In this document: positions 1-9,448 of the stretch, piece by piece
How positions within the stretch are numbered: the stretch's first letter is position 1
Layout of the letters: each line of letters starts with the position of its first letter
Assembly (NCBI GenBank): GCA_029547025.1
Contig: JAKPQA010000192.1
Location: 25,388-89,387 of the forward strand
Reading direction: 5' to 3'
Source: Armatimonadota bacterium
Lineage (GTDB): Bacteria > Armatimonadota > Zipacnadia > UBA1398 > JAKPQA01
DNA: 64,000 nt
Program-made: the position numbers and the translations under genes
The notes under the pieces: model-generated
What the model saw: the letters and a program-made list of their open reading frames with translations, nothing else
Databases searched by the model: none
Told to the model about the DNA's origin: nothing

Positions 1-1
1 G

Positions 2-1759
2 GGCCTCGGCCGACCGGCCGACGATCGCGCGGCGTGGCAGGAGCTGGCCGCCCGGCCTGCATTCCAGGGCGTGGTGGCTCGCGCTGAGGAGATCGCGGCC
101 TCCCCACTGCCCGACCTGCCCGATGAGCTCTTCCTCGACTTCTCGCGGACCGGCAACCGCCGCCGGTGGGAGATGGTCAACAACAGCCGTCGCGGTCGGC
201 TGGCGCCTCTGGTCCTCGGTGAGTGTATCGAGGACGGCGGGCGTTTCATTGCCCCGATCGAGGAACTCGTTCGGGCCTTGTGTGCCGAGCCCACCTGGGT
301 GATGCCCGCCCACGACGGTACCCTGGCCAACTTTGAGGGGAAGGTCATTGACATCGACCTGGCCTCGTCGGCGCTGGGCCGGGAACTGGCGACCGCGGCG
401 TATCTGCTGGGCGACCGTCTGAGTGAGGACACCCGGGCTCTGCTGCGCGACAACCTGACGCGACGCATCTTCGACCCGTTCATCGCCATGGTCCGTGGTG
501 ACCGGACGCCGAACTGGTGGCTTCTCACCACCAATAACTGGAACGCGGTGTGCCTGGCCGGGGTAACCGGGGCTGCGCTGGCTGGCCTCGAGTCGCGCGG
601 TGACCGCGCGCTCGTTGTCGCCGCAGCCGAGGCACTCTCGCTCAACTTCCTCAAGGGCTTCACCGCTGACGGGTACTGCAGTGAGGGCGTCGGGTACTGG
701 AACTACGGCTTCGGCCACTATGTGGAGCTGGCCGAGACAATCGGCCAGGCCACCGGGGGGCAGATCGACTTGTTCGAGCGTGATGCGGCCAAGTCGGCGG
801 CCAGCTACGCCACCCGCATTCAGATCGTCAACGGCGTGTGCCCGGCATTTGCGGATTGCAGCATTACCGAGCAGCCCTCGGCACAGCTCGTGGAGTTCCT
901 CGACCGCCGCTACGGCTGGGGATTGAGGCAGTATGAAGACAACGACATGAGCACCAGCGGCGGAGGCCTGAGCAGCTCGATGCTCTACAGCTTCCCGAAC
1001 TCGGCCACGCTGGCACCACCCGCCCCAGCGGCCGCAGCGGGCCCGGGCCTCCGTTCATGGTTCGAGCAGGCCGGCATCCTGATCTGCCGTCCGGCGCCGG
1101 GCGGTGACCGCCCGTTTGCCGTGGCCCTCAAGGGCGGGCATAACGAGGAGCACCACAACCACAACGATGTGGGCTCCTACGTCGTCGTCTTGGGCGACCA
1201 GCCGGTGCTGCTCGACCCGGGTGCCGAGGTGTACACCAAGCGGACGTTCAGCGCGCAGCGCTATGACAGCTCACTCCTCAATTCGTTTGGGCATCCCGTG
1301 CCACTCGTGGGTGGTCAGCTCCAGCGGGCAGGACGGGAGGCCCGAGCCGACGTGCTCGCTGCCGAGTTCTCGGACGCCGCCGATACCCTCACCCTTGACA
1401 TCACGTCCGCGTACCGCGTTGAGGGCCTGCGGACGCTGACGCGGCGGTTCACCTACTCGCGCGAGGGCTCGGGCTCGCTCGAGGTGAGCGATCATGCCAC
1501 GTTCGTTTCGCCCCAGACATTCGAGACCGCACTGATCACTCGGGGGACCGTCGAGCAGTCCGGGCCGACCACGCTCAGGGTCACCGATGGGGGCCAGTCG
1601 GTCGAGGTCGAGATCCGGGCGCCGGGCGACTTCGCCCTGGTGACGGATGACCTGAGGGATGACTCGAAGGAAGAGCCTGTGGCGAAACGGGTCGGCATTC
1701 GGCTGGTTGCCCCAGTGACCGATGCCACGGTGACGGCCACGATACGGCCCGCGGAGTAG
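2..1759 (+). CDS. heparinase II/III-like polysaccharide lyase (5' truncated)
   Basis: The reading frame is open to the left edge of the window, so the true start lies outside; the first in-window start is GTG at 71. The visible 585 residues have the two-part layout of heparinase II/III-like proteins. An N-terminal alpha-helical toroid includes the family-typical segment NWWLLTTNNWNAV (codons near 510-550). A C-terminal beta-sandwich carries the HNHNDVGSY motif near 1155, whose histidine and a downstream tyrosine normally serve in beta-elimination of uronic-acid glycans. Such proteins are usually exported, but any signal peptide is cut off here. The exact substrate cannot be told. The next gene starts 41 bp downstream on the same strand. 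Family assignment is firm; specificity is inference. Confidence 0.85.
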   Translation, partial: GLGRPADDRAAWQELAARPAFQGVVARAEEIAASPLPDLPDELFLDFSRTGNRRRWEMVNNSRRGRLAPLVLGECIEDGGRFIAPIEELVRALCAEPTWVMPAHDGTLANFEGKVIDIDLASSALGRELATAAYLLGDRLSEDTRALLRDNLTRRIFDPFIAMVRGDRTPNWWLLTTNNWNAVCLAGVTGAALAGLESRGDRALVVAAAEALSLNFLKGFTADGYCSEGVGYWNYGFGHYVELAETIGQATGGQIDLFERDAAKSAASYATRIQIVNGVCPAFADCSITEQPSAQLVEFLDRRYGWGLRQYEDNDMSTSGGGLSSSMLYSFPNSATLAPPAPAAAAGPGLRSWFEQAGILICRPAPGGDRPFAVALKGGHNEEHHNHNDVGSYVVVLGDQPVLLDPGAEVYTKRTFSAQRYDSSLLNSFGHPVPLVGGQLQRAGREARADVLAAEFSDAADTLTLDITSAYRVEGLRTLTRRFTYSREGSGSLEVSDHATFVSPQTFETALITRGTVEQSGPTTLRVTDGGQSVEVEIRAPGDFALVTDDLRDDSKEEPVAKRVGIRLVAPVTDATVTATIRPAE

Positions 1760-1800
1760 GGCGGGGAGGGAACGGGCGTTCGCGGCCCGAACTGGTTCCC

Positions 1801-3333
1801 ATGCTAACGGTTGTTCACTCGGCTGCCGTGTTCGGCATCGATGCCTACGGAGTGCGTGTCGAGGTCGACCTGTCGCCGGGTCTGCCGCACGTCACGCTGG
1901 TCGGCCTGCCTGACGGCGCGGTCAAGGAGAGCGTCGACCGTGTGTTCGTGGCCCTCAAGAACTCGAGCTTCGAGACGCCTTCCCTCCGGCTGACGGTGAA
2001 CTTGGCGCCGGCCGATCGACGCAAGGATGGGCCTGCGTTCGATCTGCCCATCGCCATGGGGATCCTGGCCTCGAGCGGCCAGATCCGGGCTGACTGCATG
2101 GCCGATGTGGGTTTCACGGGTGAGCTTTCGCTCGATGGCGGTATCCGGCGCGTGTCGGGCGTCCTACCCATGGCCCTGGAGATGCGGCGGCTTGGGCGGC
2201 GGCGGATGATCGTACCCGCGGACAACGCCCGGGAGGCCGCCGTGGTGAAGGGCCTCGATATCTTCCCCGTGGTCAGCCTCAACGAAGCCGTGGCCATTGT
2301 CACGGGCCACGGCGAGCGCGAGCCGTTCCGCCTGGATGCCTCGGAGACCCAGCTGGATCGGCCGGCCTACGAGGCAGACTTTCACGACGTGAAGGGCCAG
2401 GAGCCCGCCAAGCGAGCCCTGGAGGTCGCTGCGGCCGGGGGACACAACTGCCTGATGGTGGGGCCGCCGGGCAGCGGGAAGACGATGCTCGCCCGGCGCC
2501 TGCCAAGCATCTTGCCGCCGCTGTCGCTGAGCGAGGCTCTGGAGGTGACCAAGCTCTACAGTGTGGCCGGGTTGCTGCCCTCAGACGTGTCACTGTTGTC
2601 GGTGCGGCCGTTCCGCGCCCCGCACCACACGACCTCGACGGCGGGTCTATGCGGAGGCGGAAGCATCCCCCGGCCGGGAGAGGTGAGCTTGGCCCATCAC
2701 GGGGTGCTGTTCTTGGACGAACTGCCCGAGTACCGCAAGGATGCATTGGAGGTGCTCCGGCAACCGCTTGAGGATCGCCAGATCACAATATCGCGTGCTA
2801 CCGCATCACTCACCTATCCGGCCTCGTTCACGCTCGTGGGCAGCATGAACCCTTGCCCTTGCGGCTTCTACGGTGATACGGTGCGGCAGTGCGTGTGCAA
2901 TGCGCAGCAGGTTCGGCGGTATCTGGACAAGCTGTCGGGGCCGATGTTGGACCGGATCGACATTCACATCGAGGTGCCGCGGCTTTCGGAACAAGAGCTG
3001 ATGGCGCGGCCGACGGGCGAGTCCTCGGAGACCATCCGCGAGCGGGTGTTGAGGGCGCGGGCGGTCCAGCTCAAGCGGTTCGAGGGGCGCAGCGTGTTCA
3101 CCAATGCCAGCATGACGTCGCGGGACCTTCGCACCTACTGCGAGCCGTTGCCCGAGGCCCAGGCACTGATCCGGGCGGCCATCGCGCAGTTCGCCCTGAG
3201 CGCCCGAGCCTACGACCGCATTCTGAAGGTGGCACGCACCGTGGCCGATCTGGCGGGCGAGGAGTCCATCGGCGTGGCGCACATCGCGGAAGCCGTGCAG
3301 TACCGGGCGCTCGACCGGAAACTGTGGGGGTAA
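1801..3333 (+). CDS. comM: YifB/ComM family magnesium chelatase-like AAA+ ATPase
   Basis: This 510-residue protein has the three expected parts of the YifB/ComM family: an N-terminal Lon-protease-like fold, a central AAA+ module and a C-terminal Mg-chelatase domain. Walker A is GPPGSGKT at residues 221-228 and Walker B is LFLDELPE, followed by the family-specific SMNPCPCG stretch. In known systems ComM is a hexameric helicase that drives branch migration during natural transformation; it is not a chelatase. The length equals the family norm. The ATG at 1801 gives the canonical family N-terminus. No other competence gene is in the window, so a role in DNA uptake is inferred from the family only. 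Confidence 0.95.
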   Translation: MLTVVHSAAVFGIDAYGVRVEVDLSPGLPHVTLVGLPDGAVKESVDRVFVALKNSSFETPSLRLTVNLAPADRRKDGPAFDLPIAMGILASSGQIRADCMADVGFTGELSLDGGIRRVSGVLPMALEMRRLGRRRMIVPADNAREAAVVKGLDIFPVVSLNEAVAIVTGHGEREPFRLDASETQLDRPAYEADFHDVKGQEPAKRALEVAAAGGHNCLMVGPPGSGKTMLARRLPSILPPLSLSEALEVTKLYSVAGLLPSDVSLLSVRPFRAPHHTTSTAGLCGGGSIPRPGEVSLAHHGVLFLDELPEYRKDALEVLRQPLEDRQITISRATASLTYPASFTLVGSMNPCPCGFYGDTVRQCVCNAQQVRRYLDKLSGPMLDRIDIHIEVPRLSEQELMARPTGESSETIRERVLRARAVQLKRFEGRSVFTNASMTSRDLRTYCEPLPEAQALIRAAIAQFALSARAYDRILKVARTVADLAGEESIGVAHIAEAVQYRALDRKLWG

Positions 3334-3359
3334 GCCCGCGACAGACAGGAGTCCTGACC

Positions 3360-4148
3360 ATGGCACTCGTACACTACCAGTTCTTCGCCGAATCGCTTGG
3401 TCTGTGCACGTCGGCGTATATTGCGCTTCCTCAGCCCCCGGGGCCGGAGATCGCCAAGCATGGGAAGAAGGCGGCGGGGCCATACCAGACCATGTACCTG
3501 CTCCACGGCCTGTCCGATGACCATAGCATCTGGCTACGGCGCACCTCGATCGAGCGTTACGCGGACGCCGCGGGCATCGCAGTGGTCATGCCGGAGGTGG
3601 GGCGGAGCTGGTACACCGATATGGCTCGCGGGCTCCGCTACTGGACCTACGTGAGCGAGGAACTGCCTTCGTTGTGCCAGGCGGTGTTTCCGCTGTCGGC
3701 GGAGCGGGAGGACAACTATGTGGCCGGGCTATCGATGGGTGGTTACGGAGCATTCAAACTGGCTCTGAGATGCTCCGACCGCTTCGCCGCCGGTGCCAGC
3801 CTCTCGGGCGCACTGGATATGGCGAGTTCGGCGAGGGCAGAGGATGGCGAGTGGCGCCGCGAGCTGCAGTGGGTCTTCGGTCCCCTCGACCAGTTCGCTG
3901 GGTCGGACCACGATCTGCTGCACCTGGCGAGCCACGTCGCGCACTCGGCCGGCCCGAAACCCCGGCTCTACCAGTGGTGCGGGACCGAAGACTTCCTCTA
4001 CGAGCAGAACCAGCGTTTCCGCGAGCACGCGAAGACGCTGGGCCTGGATCTGACTTACGAAGAGAGCCCGGGCGGGCACACATGGGACCGGTGGGATGCC
4101 AAGATCCAGCGTGTGATCGAGTGGCTGGGTTTGCCAAAGCCGAAGTAG
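3360..4148 (+). CDS. putative esterase, esterase D/FrmB-like alpha/beta hydrolase
   Basis: The 262-residue product is an alpha/beta hydrolase of the putative-esterase family (S-formylglutathione hydrolase and tributyrin esterase EstA relatives). The oxyanion region YLLHGLSDD, the nucleophile elbow GLSMGGYGAFK, a late Asp in WCGTEDFLYE and a His in SPGGHTWD form a full catalytic triad. There is no signal peptide, so it is probably cytoplasmic. The frame stays open far upstream through yifB, but the ATG at 3360 is preceded by AGGAG and begins just after the yifB stop, so I use it. The physiological ester is unknown; small acyl or acetylated-sugar esters are plausible given the glycan-degrading neighbourhood. 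Confidence 0.88.
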   Translation: MALVHYQFFAESLGLCTSAYIALPQPPGPEIAKHGKKAAGPYQTMYLLHGLSDDHSIWLRRTSIERYADAAGIAVVMPEVGRSWYTDMARGLRYWTYVSEELPSLCQAVFPLSAEREDNYVAGLSMGGYGAFKLALRCSDRFAAGASLSGALDMASSARAEDGEWRRELQWVFGPLDQFAGSDHDLLHLASHVAHSAGPKPRLYQWCGTEDFLYEQNQRFREHAKTLGLDLTYEESPGGHTWDRWDAKIQRVIEWLGLPKPK

Positions 4149-4162
4149 GGCAGGGGCCGGAC

Positions 4163-4942
4163 GTGAGTGCCAACCACGATCTGCACACGCACACGACGTT
4201 CTCAGACGGGGCGCACTCCGTGGCGCTCCATGTGCTGGAGGCGCGGGCCTTCGAGCTGGACGCCATTGCGATCACCGACCACTACACTCCGGGCTCGGCC
4301 CTGGCCGATGATGCCACATTCGATCGGTACCTGGCTGAGATTGGCGCGGCGCGGCAAGGACAGGATGACGTCATCGTGCTCAAAGGGGCCGAGACACAGG
4401 CCATGGACACCCGCGGCACAGTCAGCCTTGATGCACGGCACGCGGCGCGGCTCGAGTGGGTGCTCTGCGACCTGGGCGGCGCGTCCGAGGGCACCCTCAG
4501 GAACACGCCCGATCACCGGAATGCCTACATGGAGAATGTGATCCGCACCTACCTGTCGCTCTGCGACATCCCTTACATCAACGCCATCGCGCACCCGTTC
4601 AACACGGGCAACACCACGCCGTGTGCCCGGCCCGAGGACTACCCCGAGGTGCTGTTGCGGGAGTTGGCCTCGAAGATGGCCGCCACCGACACCGTCTTCG
4701 ATGTGATGAACGACACGGTCTACTGGTTCACGAACTCGGGGCTACAGCCGTGTCAGGTCACGGCCCAGTATGTTGAGCTGGTGAAGCTGTTCGCGGCGGA
4801 GGGGGTGCGCTTCCAGGTCTCCTCGGACGATCACCGGTCGGGCGTGGGCAACACGCGGTGGTCGCTGCTGGTGCTCGAGCGTGCCGGCGTGCCGGTCGGC
4901 CAGATTGTGGACCCGCGGTCCATCATGCCTATCGAGGCGTGA
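4163..4942 (+). CDS. PHP domain metal-dependent phosphoesterase
   Basis: The 259-residue protein has the PHP motifs DLHTHTTFSDG near the N-terminus and ITDHYTPG about 25 residues later. These supply metal-binding histidines and aspartates. Later histidines in INAIAHPFN and SSDDHRSG complete a trinuclear site. Relatives include histidinol phosphatase and 3',5'-nucleoside bisphosphate phosphatase; nothing in the sequence chooses between them. The GTG at 4163 is used because the PHP motif begins five codons later, although the frame is open well upstream over the esterase gene. The 14-bp gap to the esterase suggests co-transcription. It converges with the response-regulator gene only 3 bp downstream. 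Confidence 0.85.
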   Translation: MSANHDLHTHTTFSDGAHSVALHVLEARAFELDAIAITDHYTPGSALADDATFDRYLAEIGAARQGQDDVIVLKGAETQAMDTRGTVSLDARHAARLEWVLCDLGGASEGTLRNTPDHRNAYMENVIRTYLSLCDIPYINAIAHPFNTGNTTPCARPEDYPEVLLRELASKMAATDTVFDVMNDTVYWFTNSGLQPCQVTAQYVELVKLFAAEGVRFQVSSDDHRSGVGNTRWSLLVLERAGVPVGQIVDPRSIMPIEA

Positions 4943-4945
4943 GGG

Positions 4946-5323
4946 CTAGCTGGCAGGGCCGCCGAGCGCCCGGGCGACGGCTGCGGCCAACTCGGCCGGG
5001 CCAAACGGCTTCTCGAGAGTGACACACGCGCCCAGCTTGGCCGCCATTGAGAGGGTGGTCTCCGTCGCCATGATGCCGCCGCCCGACATGGCGACTACGG
5101 GGATTGCGAACCCGCCCTTGCGCAACCTGCGGATCAGCTCGAGCCCCTCCATGTCCGGCATGAAGATGTCGGTGATGACCAGATCGAACCCGCCCTCGTC
5201 AAGGGCGCGCAGTCCCTCGCGCCCATCGCGGGACAGGACAACGGTGTGGCCGGCCTGGCCCAATGCGTCCTGGACCAAGTCGCGCACGTGCGGGTCGTCG
5301 TCGATCACCAGAACACACGCCAA
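4946..5323 (-). CDS. single-domain response regulator (CheY-like receiver)
   Basis: The 125-residue protein is one receiver domain with no output domain. The acidic pocket is VIDDDP, the phospho-acceptor is Asp52 in VITDIFMPDMEG, the switch residue sits in VAMSGGG, and the conserved lysine lies in LEKPF. It would act by protein-protein contact or as a phosphorelay intermediate. The start is TTG at 5323, chosen because translation gives the classic MACVLVIDDDP N-terminus; a GGAG lies about 11 bases upstream on the minus strand. No histidine kinase is encoded in this window, so its partner is unknown. It is transcribed divergently from the cupin gene. Confidence 0.93.
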   Translation of the reverse strand: MACVLVIDDDPHVRDLVQDALGQAGHTVVLSRDGREGLRALDEGGFDLVITDIFMPDMEGLELIRRLRKGGFAIPVVAMSGGGIMATETTLSMAAKLGACVTLEKPFGPAELAAAVARALGGPAS

Positions 5324-5467
5324 GGAGGATCACTCTCCATTCGCTCTGCCGGCGGCGGCGCCGGGGGGCCGGCCTCGCCTGGTGCAGCCCCCCGCCGTCG
5401 AACCAGCTCAGCCAGGTGTATCGTTGTGCCAACGCAAACACGATCCGCCGAGGGAGCGAGCCACACC

Positions 5468-5857
5468 ATGGCCGAAGATCGACCCACAGGTTCCGCATCG
5501 GTCTCTCCCTGGAACGCCGTCTACGAGGAGCAGCGTCCGTGGGGCGGCTTCCGCCAGTACACTCACAACGCCATCAGCACGGTGAAGATCATCACCGTGT
5601 TGCCCGGCCAGCGCCTCAGTCTCCAAAGCCACGAGCGGCGCGACGAGCTTTGGATCGCCCTGACGGACGGCCTCCGGGTCACGTTGGGGGACGAGACTCG
5701 CACAGTGGCCCAGTGGGAGGAGTTGTTCGTACCCCGGGGGACCCGGCACCGCATGGAGGGCGTCGGACTGCAATCTGCCCGCTGGCTGGAGATCTCCTTC
5801 GGGGAGTTTGACGAGAACGACATCACCCGGTATGAGGACGACTTCGGCCGGGCGTAG
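5468..5857 (+). CDS. cupin-fold phosphomannose isomerase type II-like protein
   Basis: The 129-residue product is a stand-alone cupin matching the C-terminal isomerase domain of type II mannose-6-phosphate isomerase/GDP-mannose pyrophosphorylase. It has the RPWGGF opening, the metal-binding QSHERRDELW stretch, the FVPRGTRHRM second cupin motif, and an ending like the ENDITRYEDDFGR typical of these enzymes. It may interconvert mannose-6-phosphate and fructose-6-phosphate or bind another sugar phosphate. I start at ATG 5468, where homology begins; upstream in-frame codons overlap the divergent regulator's leader. It converges with dut, 7 bp away. Confidence 0.85.
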   Translation: MAEDRPTGSASVSPWNAVYEEQRPWGGFRQYTHNAISTVKIITVLPGQRLSLQSHERRDELWIALTDGLRVTLGDETRTVAQWEELFVPRGTRHRMEGVGLQSARWLEISFGEFDENDITRYEDDFGRA

Positions 5858-5864
5858 TGCATCA

Positions 5865-6317
5865 TTATCGCCCCGAGTGCCCGAAGCCGCCTTCGCCACG
5901 CTCGGTCTCCGACAGCTCGTGCCGCTCGGCCCACAGGGCTCGTTCGACGCGTGCCACCACAAGCTGGGCGATGCGGTCGCCGCGGCGAACGCCGAACGGC
6001 TCGGGCCCCAGGTTGGCCAGGATGATCTGAAGCTCGCCACGGTAGTCCGCGTCGATGGTGCCCGGCGAGTTGAGCACTGCGATTTGGTGCCGCAGTGCGA
6101 GGCCACTTCGGGGGCGGACCTGCACCTCGAAGCCCTGGGGGATCTCGAGGACGAGACCGGTTGGTATTAGCGCTACCCGTCCGGACTCGATGAACGCGGT
6201 CTCCTCGACGGCGGCGCATACGTCCATCCCTGCCGCCCCCGCAGTGGCGTACGCCGGGAGAGGAAGCCCGTGCGAGTGGGGCAAGCGCCGGACGCCAATG
6301 GTCGGCCTCTCACTCAT
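5865..6317 (-). CDS. dut: dUTP diphosphatase (dUTPase)
   Basis: Hydrolyses dUTP to dUMP and pyrophosphate, keeping uracil out of DNA and feeding dTMP synthesis. The 150-residue protein shows all five trimeric dUTPase motifs in order: [16 protein letters not shown], the [10 protein letters not shown] loop with the substrate-binding Asp and Tyr, RGDRIAQLV, and a C-terminal [10 protein letters not shown] that closes over the active site. The ATG at 6317 overlaps the stop of the upstream dehydrogenase by 4 bases (ATGA), which argues for this start over an in-frame one nine codons upstream. It is the last gene of the minus-strand division cluster. Confidence 0.97.
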   Translation of the reverse strand: MSERPTIGVRRLPHSHGLPLPAYATAGAAGMDVCAAVEETAFIESGRVALIPTGLVLEIPQGFEVQVRPRSGLALRHQIAVLNSPGTIDADYRGELQIILANLGPEPFGVRRGDRIAQLVVARVERALWAERHELSETERGEGGFGHSGR

Positions 6318-7363
6318 GGCACGGTCACCGCGACCTTGATGCACGAGTCCTTGCGCGTGCTTGCGAAGACCAGGGCCTCTTCGGCCTCTTCGAGGCGGTA
6401 CCGGGCCGTGACGAGGGGCTCGACGTTCACCCTCCCGGTGGCGATGAGATCAACACATGCCCGATAGGCGTTGGCGTAGCGGAACACGCCTCGCACGTCG
6501 AACTCCCGATTGAGCAGTGACATCACGTCGAACGGGAACTCACTCTCGGGCGGAAGCCCAACCAGCACAACCACCCCGCCCGGGCGCACGCACTCGGTGG
6601 TCTGCTGCACCGTGGCCACGGTGCCGGCCGTTTCGAACACCACGTCGGCCCCGAGCCCATTGGTCTCCTCGTGCACGGCTTCGACCACGGATTCGGACGC
6701 GGCGTTCACCAGGCGGGTGGCCCCCACCTGGCCCGCTGCCGCCAGCCGGTTCGGCTGCACATCGGCGGCGATGGCGCGCGTGGCGCCATGGGCCGCGGCC
6801 GCCTGCAGGGTCAGGAGCCCGATGGTTCCCATGCCGATCACGGCCACGGTGTCGCCGGGTTTCACGCCGCCGCGCCGGGCGGCGTGCACCCCGACCGCCA
6901 GCGGCTCGACCAGGGCGCCCTGCTCGAGCGTCATGGCATCGGGCAAGGCGAACAGGAAATCAGCCGGCGAGACGACGTACTCGCAGAAGGCGCCGTCGAC
7001 CGGTGGCGTCGCGAGGAACACCACGTCGCGGCACAGGTTGTACTTGCCCTCATGGCAGAAGCGGCATCGGCGGCAGGGCACACCCGGCTCGATGGCGACC
7101 CGCTGGCCCTCAGTGATGCCCTTCACGTGGGCTCCCACCTCAACCACGGTGCCCGCGCACTCATGGCCGAGGATCATGGGCTTCTCGACGACGAAGGGGC
7201 CAATGCGGCCGTGCTCATAGTAGTGCACATCGGAGCCGCACACACCCACGGCGCCGACTCGGACCCGGCAGTCATGGGGACCCAGAGTGGTAGGGACGGG
7301 CACGTCTTCGACCCTCAGGTCACGGGTGCCATGGAGTACGGCTGCTCGCATGGTTTCGCCCAC
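6314..7363 (-). CDS. zinc-dependent medium-chain alcohol/polyol dehydrogenase
   Basis: The 349-residue enzyme belongs to the medium-chain dehydrogenases, closest in style to sorbitol, xylitol and threonine dehydrogenases. Catalytic zinc ligands lie in [11 protein letters not shown] and ILGHECAG. The structural zinc lobe has four cysteines in [16 protein letters not shown]. The NAD-binding Rossmann motif is [10 protein letters not shown]. It probably oxidises a sugar alcohol or similar secondary alcohol with NAD. GTG 7363 is preceded by AAGGGG; ATG 7351 is an alternative four codons in. It lies 31 bp after the DUF167 gene and overlaps dut by 4 bp, so it seems to share their transcript although metabolically unrelated. 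Confidence 0.92.
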   Translation of the reverse strand: MGETMRAAVLHGTRDLRVEDVPVPTTLGPHDCRVRVGAVGVCGSDVHYYEHGRIGPFVVEKPMILGHECAGTVVEVGAHVKGITEGQRVAIEPGVPCRRCRFCHEGKYNLCRDVVFLATPPVDGAFCEYVVSPADFLFALPDAMTLEQGALVEPLAVGVHAARRGGVKPGDTVAVIGMGTIGLLTLQAAAAHGATRAIAADVQPNRLAAAGQVGATRLVNAASESVVEAVHEETNGLGADVVFETAGTVATVQQTTECVRPGGVVVLVGLPPESEFPFDVMSLLNREFDVRGVFRYANAYRACVDLIATGRVNVEPLVTARYRLEEAEEALVFASTRKDSCIKVAVTVP

Positions 7364-7394
7364 AGCAAGCTTCCCCTTCCTGGCCCGGTCCGTC

Positions 7395-7715
7395 TCAACC
7401 CCAGGCCGACTCGATGCCGGCCTCAGAGAGCCGTCCCACCACGTCCTCGGGCGATGTGTCGCGTACGCAGATCACTTTCAGGCGTGACCGTTCGCCGGCG
7501 CCCAGGGTGACCGCGGCCTGCGGGACCCTGAGCCAGCGGGCGACACAGCGTACCAGAGCCTGGTTCGCGGCGCCCTCCACCGGTGGGGCGGTCAGGCGGA
7601 TGCACACAGCTCCGTTTCGCTCGCCGGCGACCTCGTCCCTCTTGGCGCGAGGTACGACGCGCACGGGGATCTCGACTCCAGCCGCCGTCTGCCGCAGCTG
7701 CACCACGGGGGTCAC
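7395..7715 (-). CDS. yggU: DUF167 (YggU) family protein
   Basis: The 106-residue protein is a DUF167/YggU member. It has the family signature LTAPPVEGAANQALVRCVA and a following GAGERSRLKVI strand-turn segment. The molecular role is not established for the family. YggU genes are very often next to yggS, proC, sepF or divIVA, exactly as here. The frame is open far upstream, but GTG 7715 overlaps the CPBP stop as GTGA and gives the normal family length, so it is the start used. Confidence 0.9.
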   Translation of the reverse strand: MTPVVQLRQTAAGVEIPVRVVPRAKRDEVAGERNGAVCIRLTAPPVEGAANQALVRCVARWLRVPQAAVTLGAGERSRLKVICVRDTSPEDVVGRLSEAGIESAWG

Positions 7716-9298
7716 GTCACCCGTCCCAGAGCGAAGACCATGATGATCGAGGCGCCGTTCTGAATGGCGTGGAGCACCACGCCGGGGTATACGGAGCCCG
7801 TGCGCTCGCGAATGTGCGCCATGGCGAGACCGAGAAGGAACAGCTGGGGGGCGACAAACGGATCGAGATGAACCGCGCAGAACAGCGTGGATGAGAGCAG
7901 GATTCCGAGCGTGGGCCCCAGGCGCGTCCGCAGCGCCCCGAGGAGTGCCCCGCGGAACAGTATCTCCTCGACCAGCGGCGCCCCGATGGCCACCGTGAGC
8001 AGCATGGCGACCATGTCGAGGGGATGAGAGGCCGATCGGGCCAGATCGATGGCGGGGTTGATCGACCTCGAGCCGCCGCTCAGCGCGTTGAGCAGCAGTC
8101 CCGCGCCCACGATCAGCGGGAGCACCCCGCAGTACCCCCCCACGCCCCACAAGAGCATCCTCCATAGTGGGAAGCGGTGGATTCCCAGGGCGCGAGGACC
8201 GTCTGGCCCGGCCCGCCGGGCACGCCAGACGGCGAGCCAGACGGCGGCCAGTCCGCCACCAATGTACTGGACAGCCAGCGCGTGGACGGGATGCAGGGCG
8301 AGACCCGCTCTGGCCGCGAGGCCGCACAAGCCCGCCATGGCGCTCTGGCCCACGAAGAGTGCGGTGATGGCCTCGAAGGCTTCGAGTACCGACCATCGTG
8401 CCACCGGAGCTCGAACCTGCGCTCCGGCCGCGAGCGACTGAGGAGGCGCGAACTGGGGGACGGCGAACCCCGCGTCCGCCCCGCCGTCGGGCGGAGTGGC
8501 ATCTGGGGCGACCTGGGAGGGCGCCCGGAGCGCATCACGCGACTGGGTGCGCTGGTTCCACCGGACCGCCGCATAGACGGGAAGGACGAACACTCCCGCC
8601 ACGGCCGCCAAGCCCATGAGGGCGATGGCGGGCCCCGCGACGGCGATGAAACCCATGGCGTCGCGCAGGGCCGCCTGGCGCTCGGCCTGGGCTTCGGCCG
8701 CCTGTCCGAGCTGTTCGAGCAGGTAGACGCGCAAGGCGCGGCTCGCCCACCGGGGCCGCAGGTCGTCAGTCAGACCCAGCGCGTCGCGCCGAGCGTCAGG
8801 CGACGCATGGTCGCGCAGACCGCGCGCAAGGGGTGCCAGCTCGAGACGCGAGCCGCGGGGTAGGCCTTCGATGACCTCCACGGCTCTCTCGGGCTCACCC
8901 CGCTGGACGAGGAGTGCAGCCACCCTTACCGCAGCACCCGACGGCTCGGTGTCTTCTTCGACGAGCCGTGTCAGCTGCTTCTCGAGGCTGTCATACAGAA
9001 GCGGCATGGAGCCAAGGCCACTGGCGCCGCCCGGGAGCCCTGAGCTCACTAGGGCATCGGCGATGGCCGGGAACTGGGCCGAGACGTCCACCTGTGTGAA
9101 ATCGGCATCGCTGCCTCCCTCCCACAGGTTGCGGCCACGGTCGTAGAGCTCCAGACCTCCCACGGCAGCCCAGACTGCCAGCAGCAGCGCGACCCGGACA
9201 CCATAGGGCACAATGGACCCGGCATGACGGATTGCGGCAGGGGGGGAGGGGATGGGCTGCGCTGGAGTCGATGCCACCCCGTCGGGCTCCGGCCCCAT
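7712..9298 (-). CDS. CPBP family intramembrane metalloprotease with long helical N-terminal region
   Basis: The C-terminal third is a CPBP (Rce1/Abi-type) intramembrane protease. EEILFRGALLGALR carries the EExxxR motif, FCAVHLD the first histidine region and HAIQNGA the last. These sit among several hydrophobic helices. Before them come a single membrane segment near residues 30-45 and a hydrophilic region of about 200 residues with TPR-like helices, then another membrane pair and a Pro/Ala-rich linker. This makes 528 residues, longer than a bare CPBP domain. The ATG at 9298 is my choice; an in-frame GTG at 9388 would add 30 proline-rich residues. Its substrate is unknown. It sits between divIVA and yggU. 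Confidence 0.85.
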   Translation of the reverse strand: MGPEPDGVASTPAQPIPSPPAAIRHAGSIVPYGVRVALLLAVWAAVGGLELYDRGRNLWEGGSDADFTQVDVSAQFPAIADALVSSGLPGGASGLGSMPLLYDSLEKQLTRLVEEDTEPSGAAVRVAALLVQRGEPERAVEVIEGLPRGSRLELAPLARGLRDHASPDARRDALGLTDDLRPRWASRALRVYLLEQLGQAAEAQAERQAALRDAMGFIAVAGPAIALMGLAAVAGVFVLPVYAAVRWNQRTQSRDALRAPSQVAPDATPPDGGADAGFAVPQFAPPQSLAAGAQVRAPVARWSVLEAFEAITALFVGQSAMAGLCGLAARAGLALHPVHALAVQYIGGGLAAVWLAVWRARRAGPDGPRALGIHRFPLWRMLLWGVGGYCGVLPLIVGAGLLLNALSGGSRSINPAIDLARSASHPLDMVAMLLTVAIGAPLVEEILFRGALLGALRTRLGPTLGILLSSTLFCAVHLDPFVAPQLFLLGLAMAHIRERTGSVYPGVVLHAIQNGASIIMVFALGRVT

Positions 9299-9448
9299 CA
9301 GAGGCCGGTCATTGGGAGGTTCAGCGGTTCCCGTAGGCACATCACGTCTCCCCGGCAGGGGTGCGTACGGCCTCCATTGGGCGCGCACCGGTGTGTACGA
9401 GCCACACCGGCTCGCAGATACGAGTGTACGTGACCCGAGGGAGCCCGT

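Noticed and set aside
1801..3333. Magnesium chelatase of chlorophyll or cobalamin synthesis
   Set aside because: The N-terminal Lon-like domain and SMNPCPCG motif are those of YifB/ComM; no BchD/BchH partners occur.
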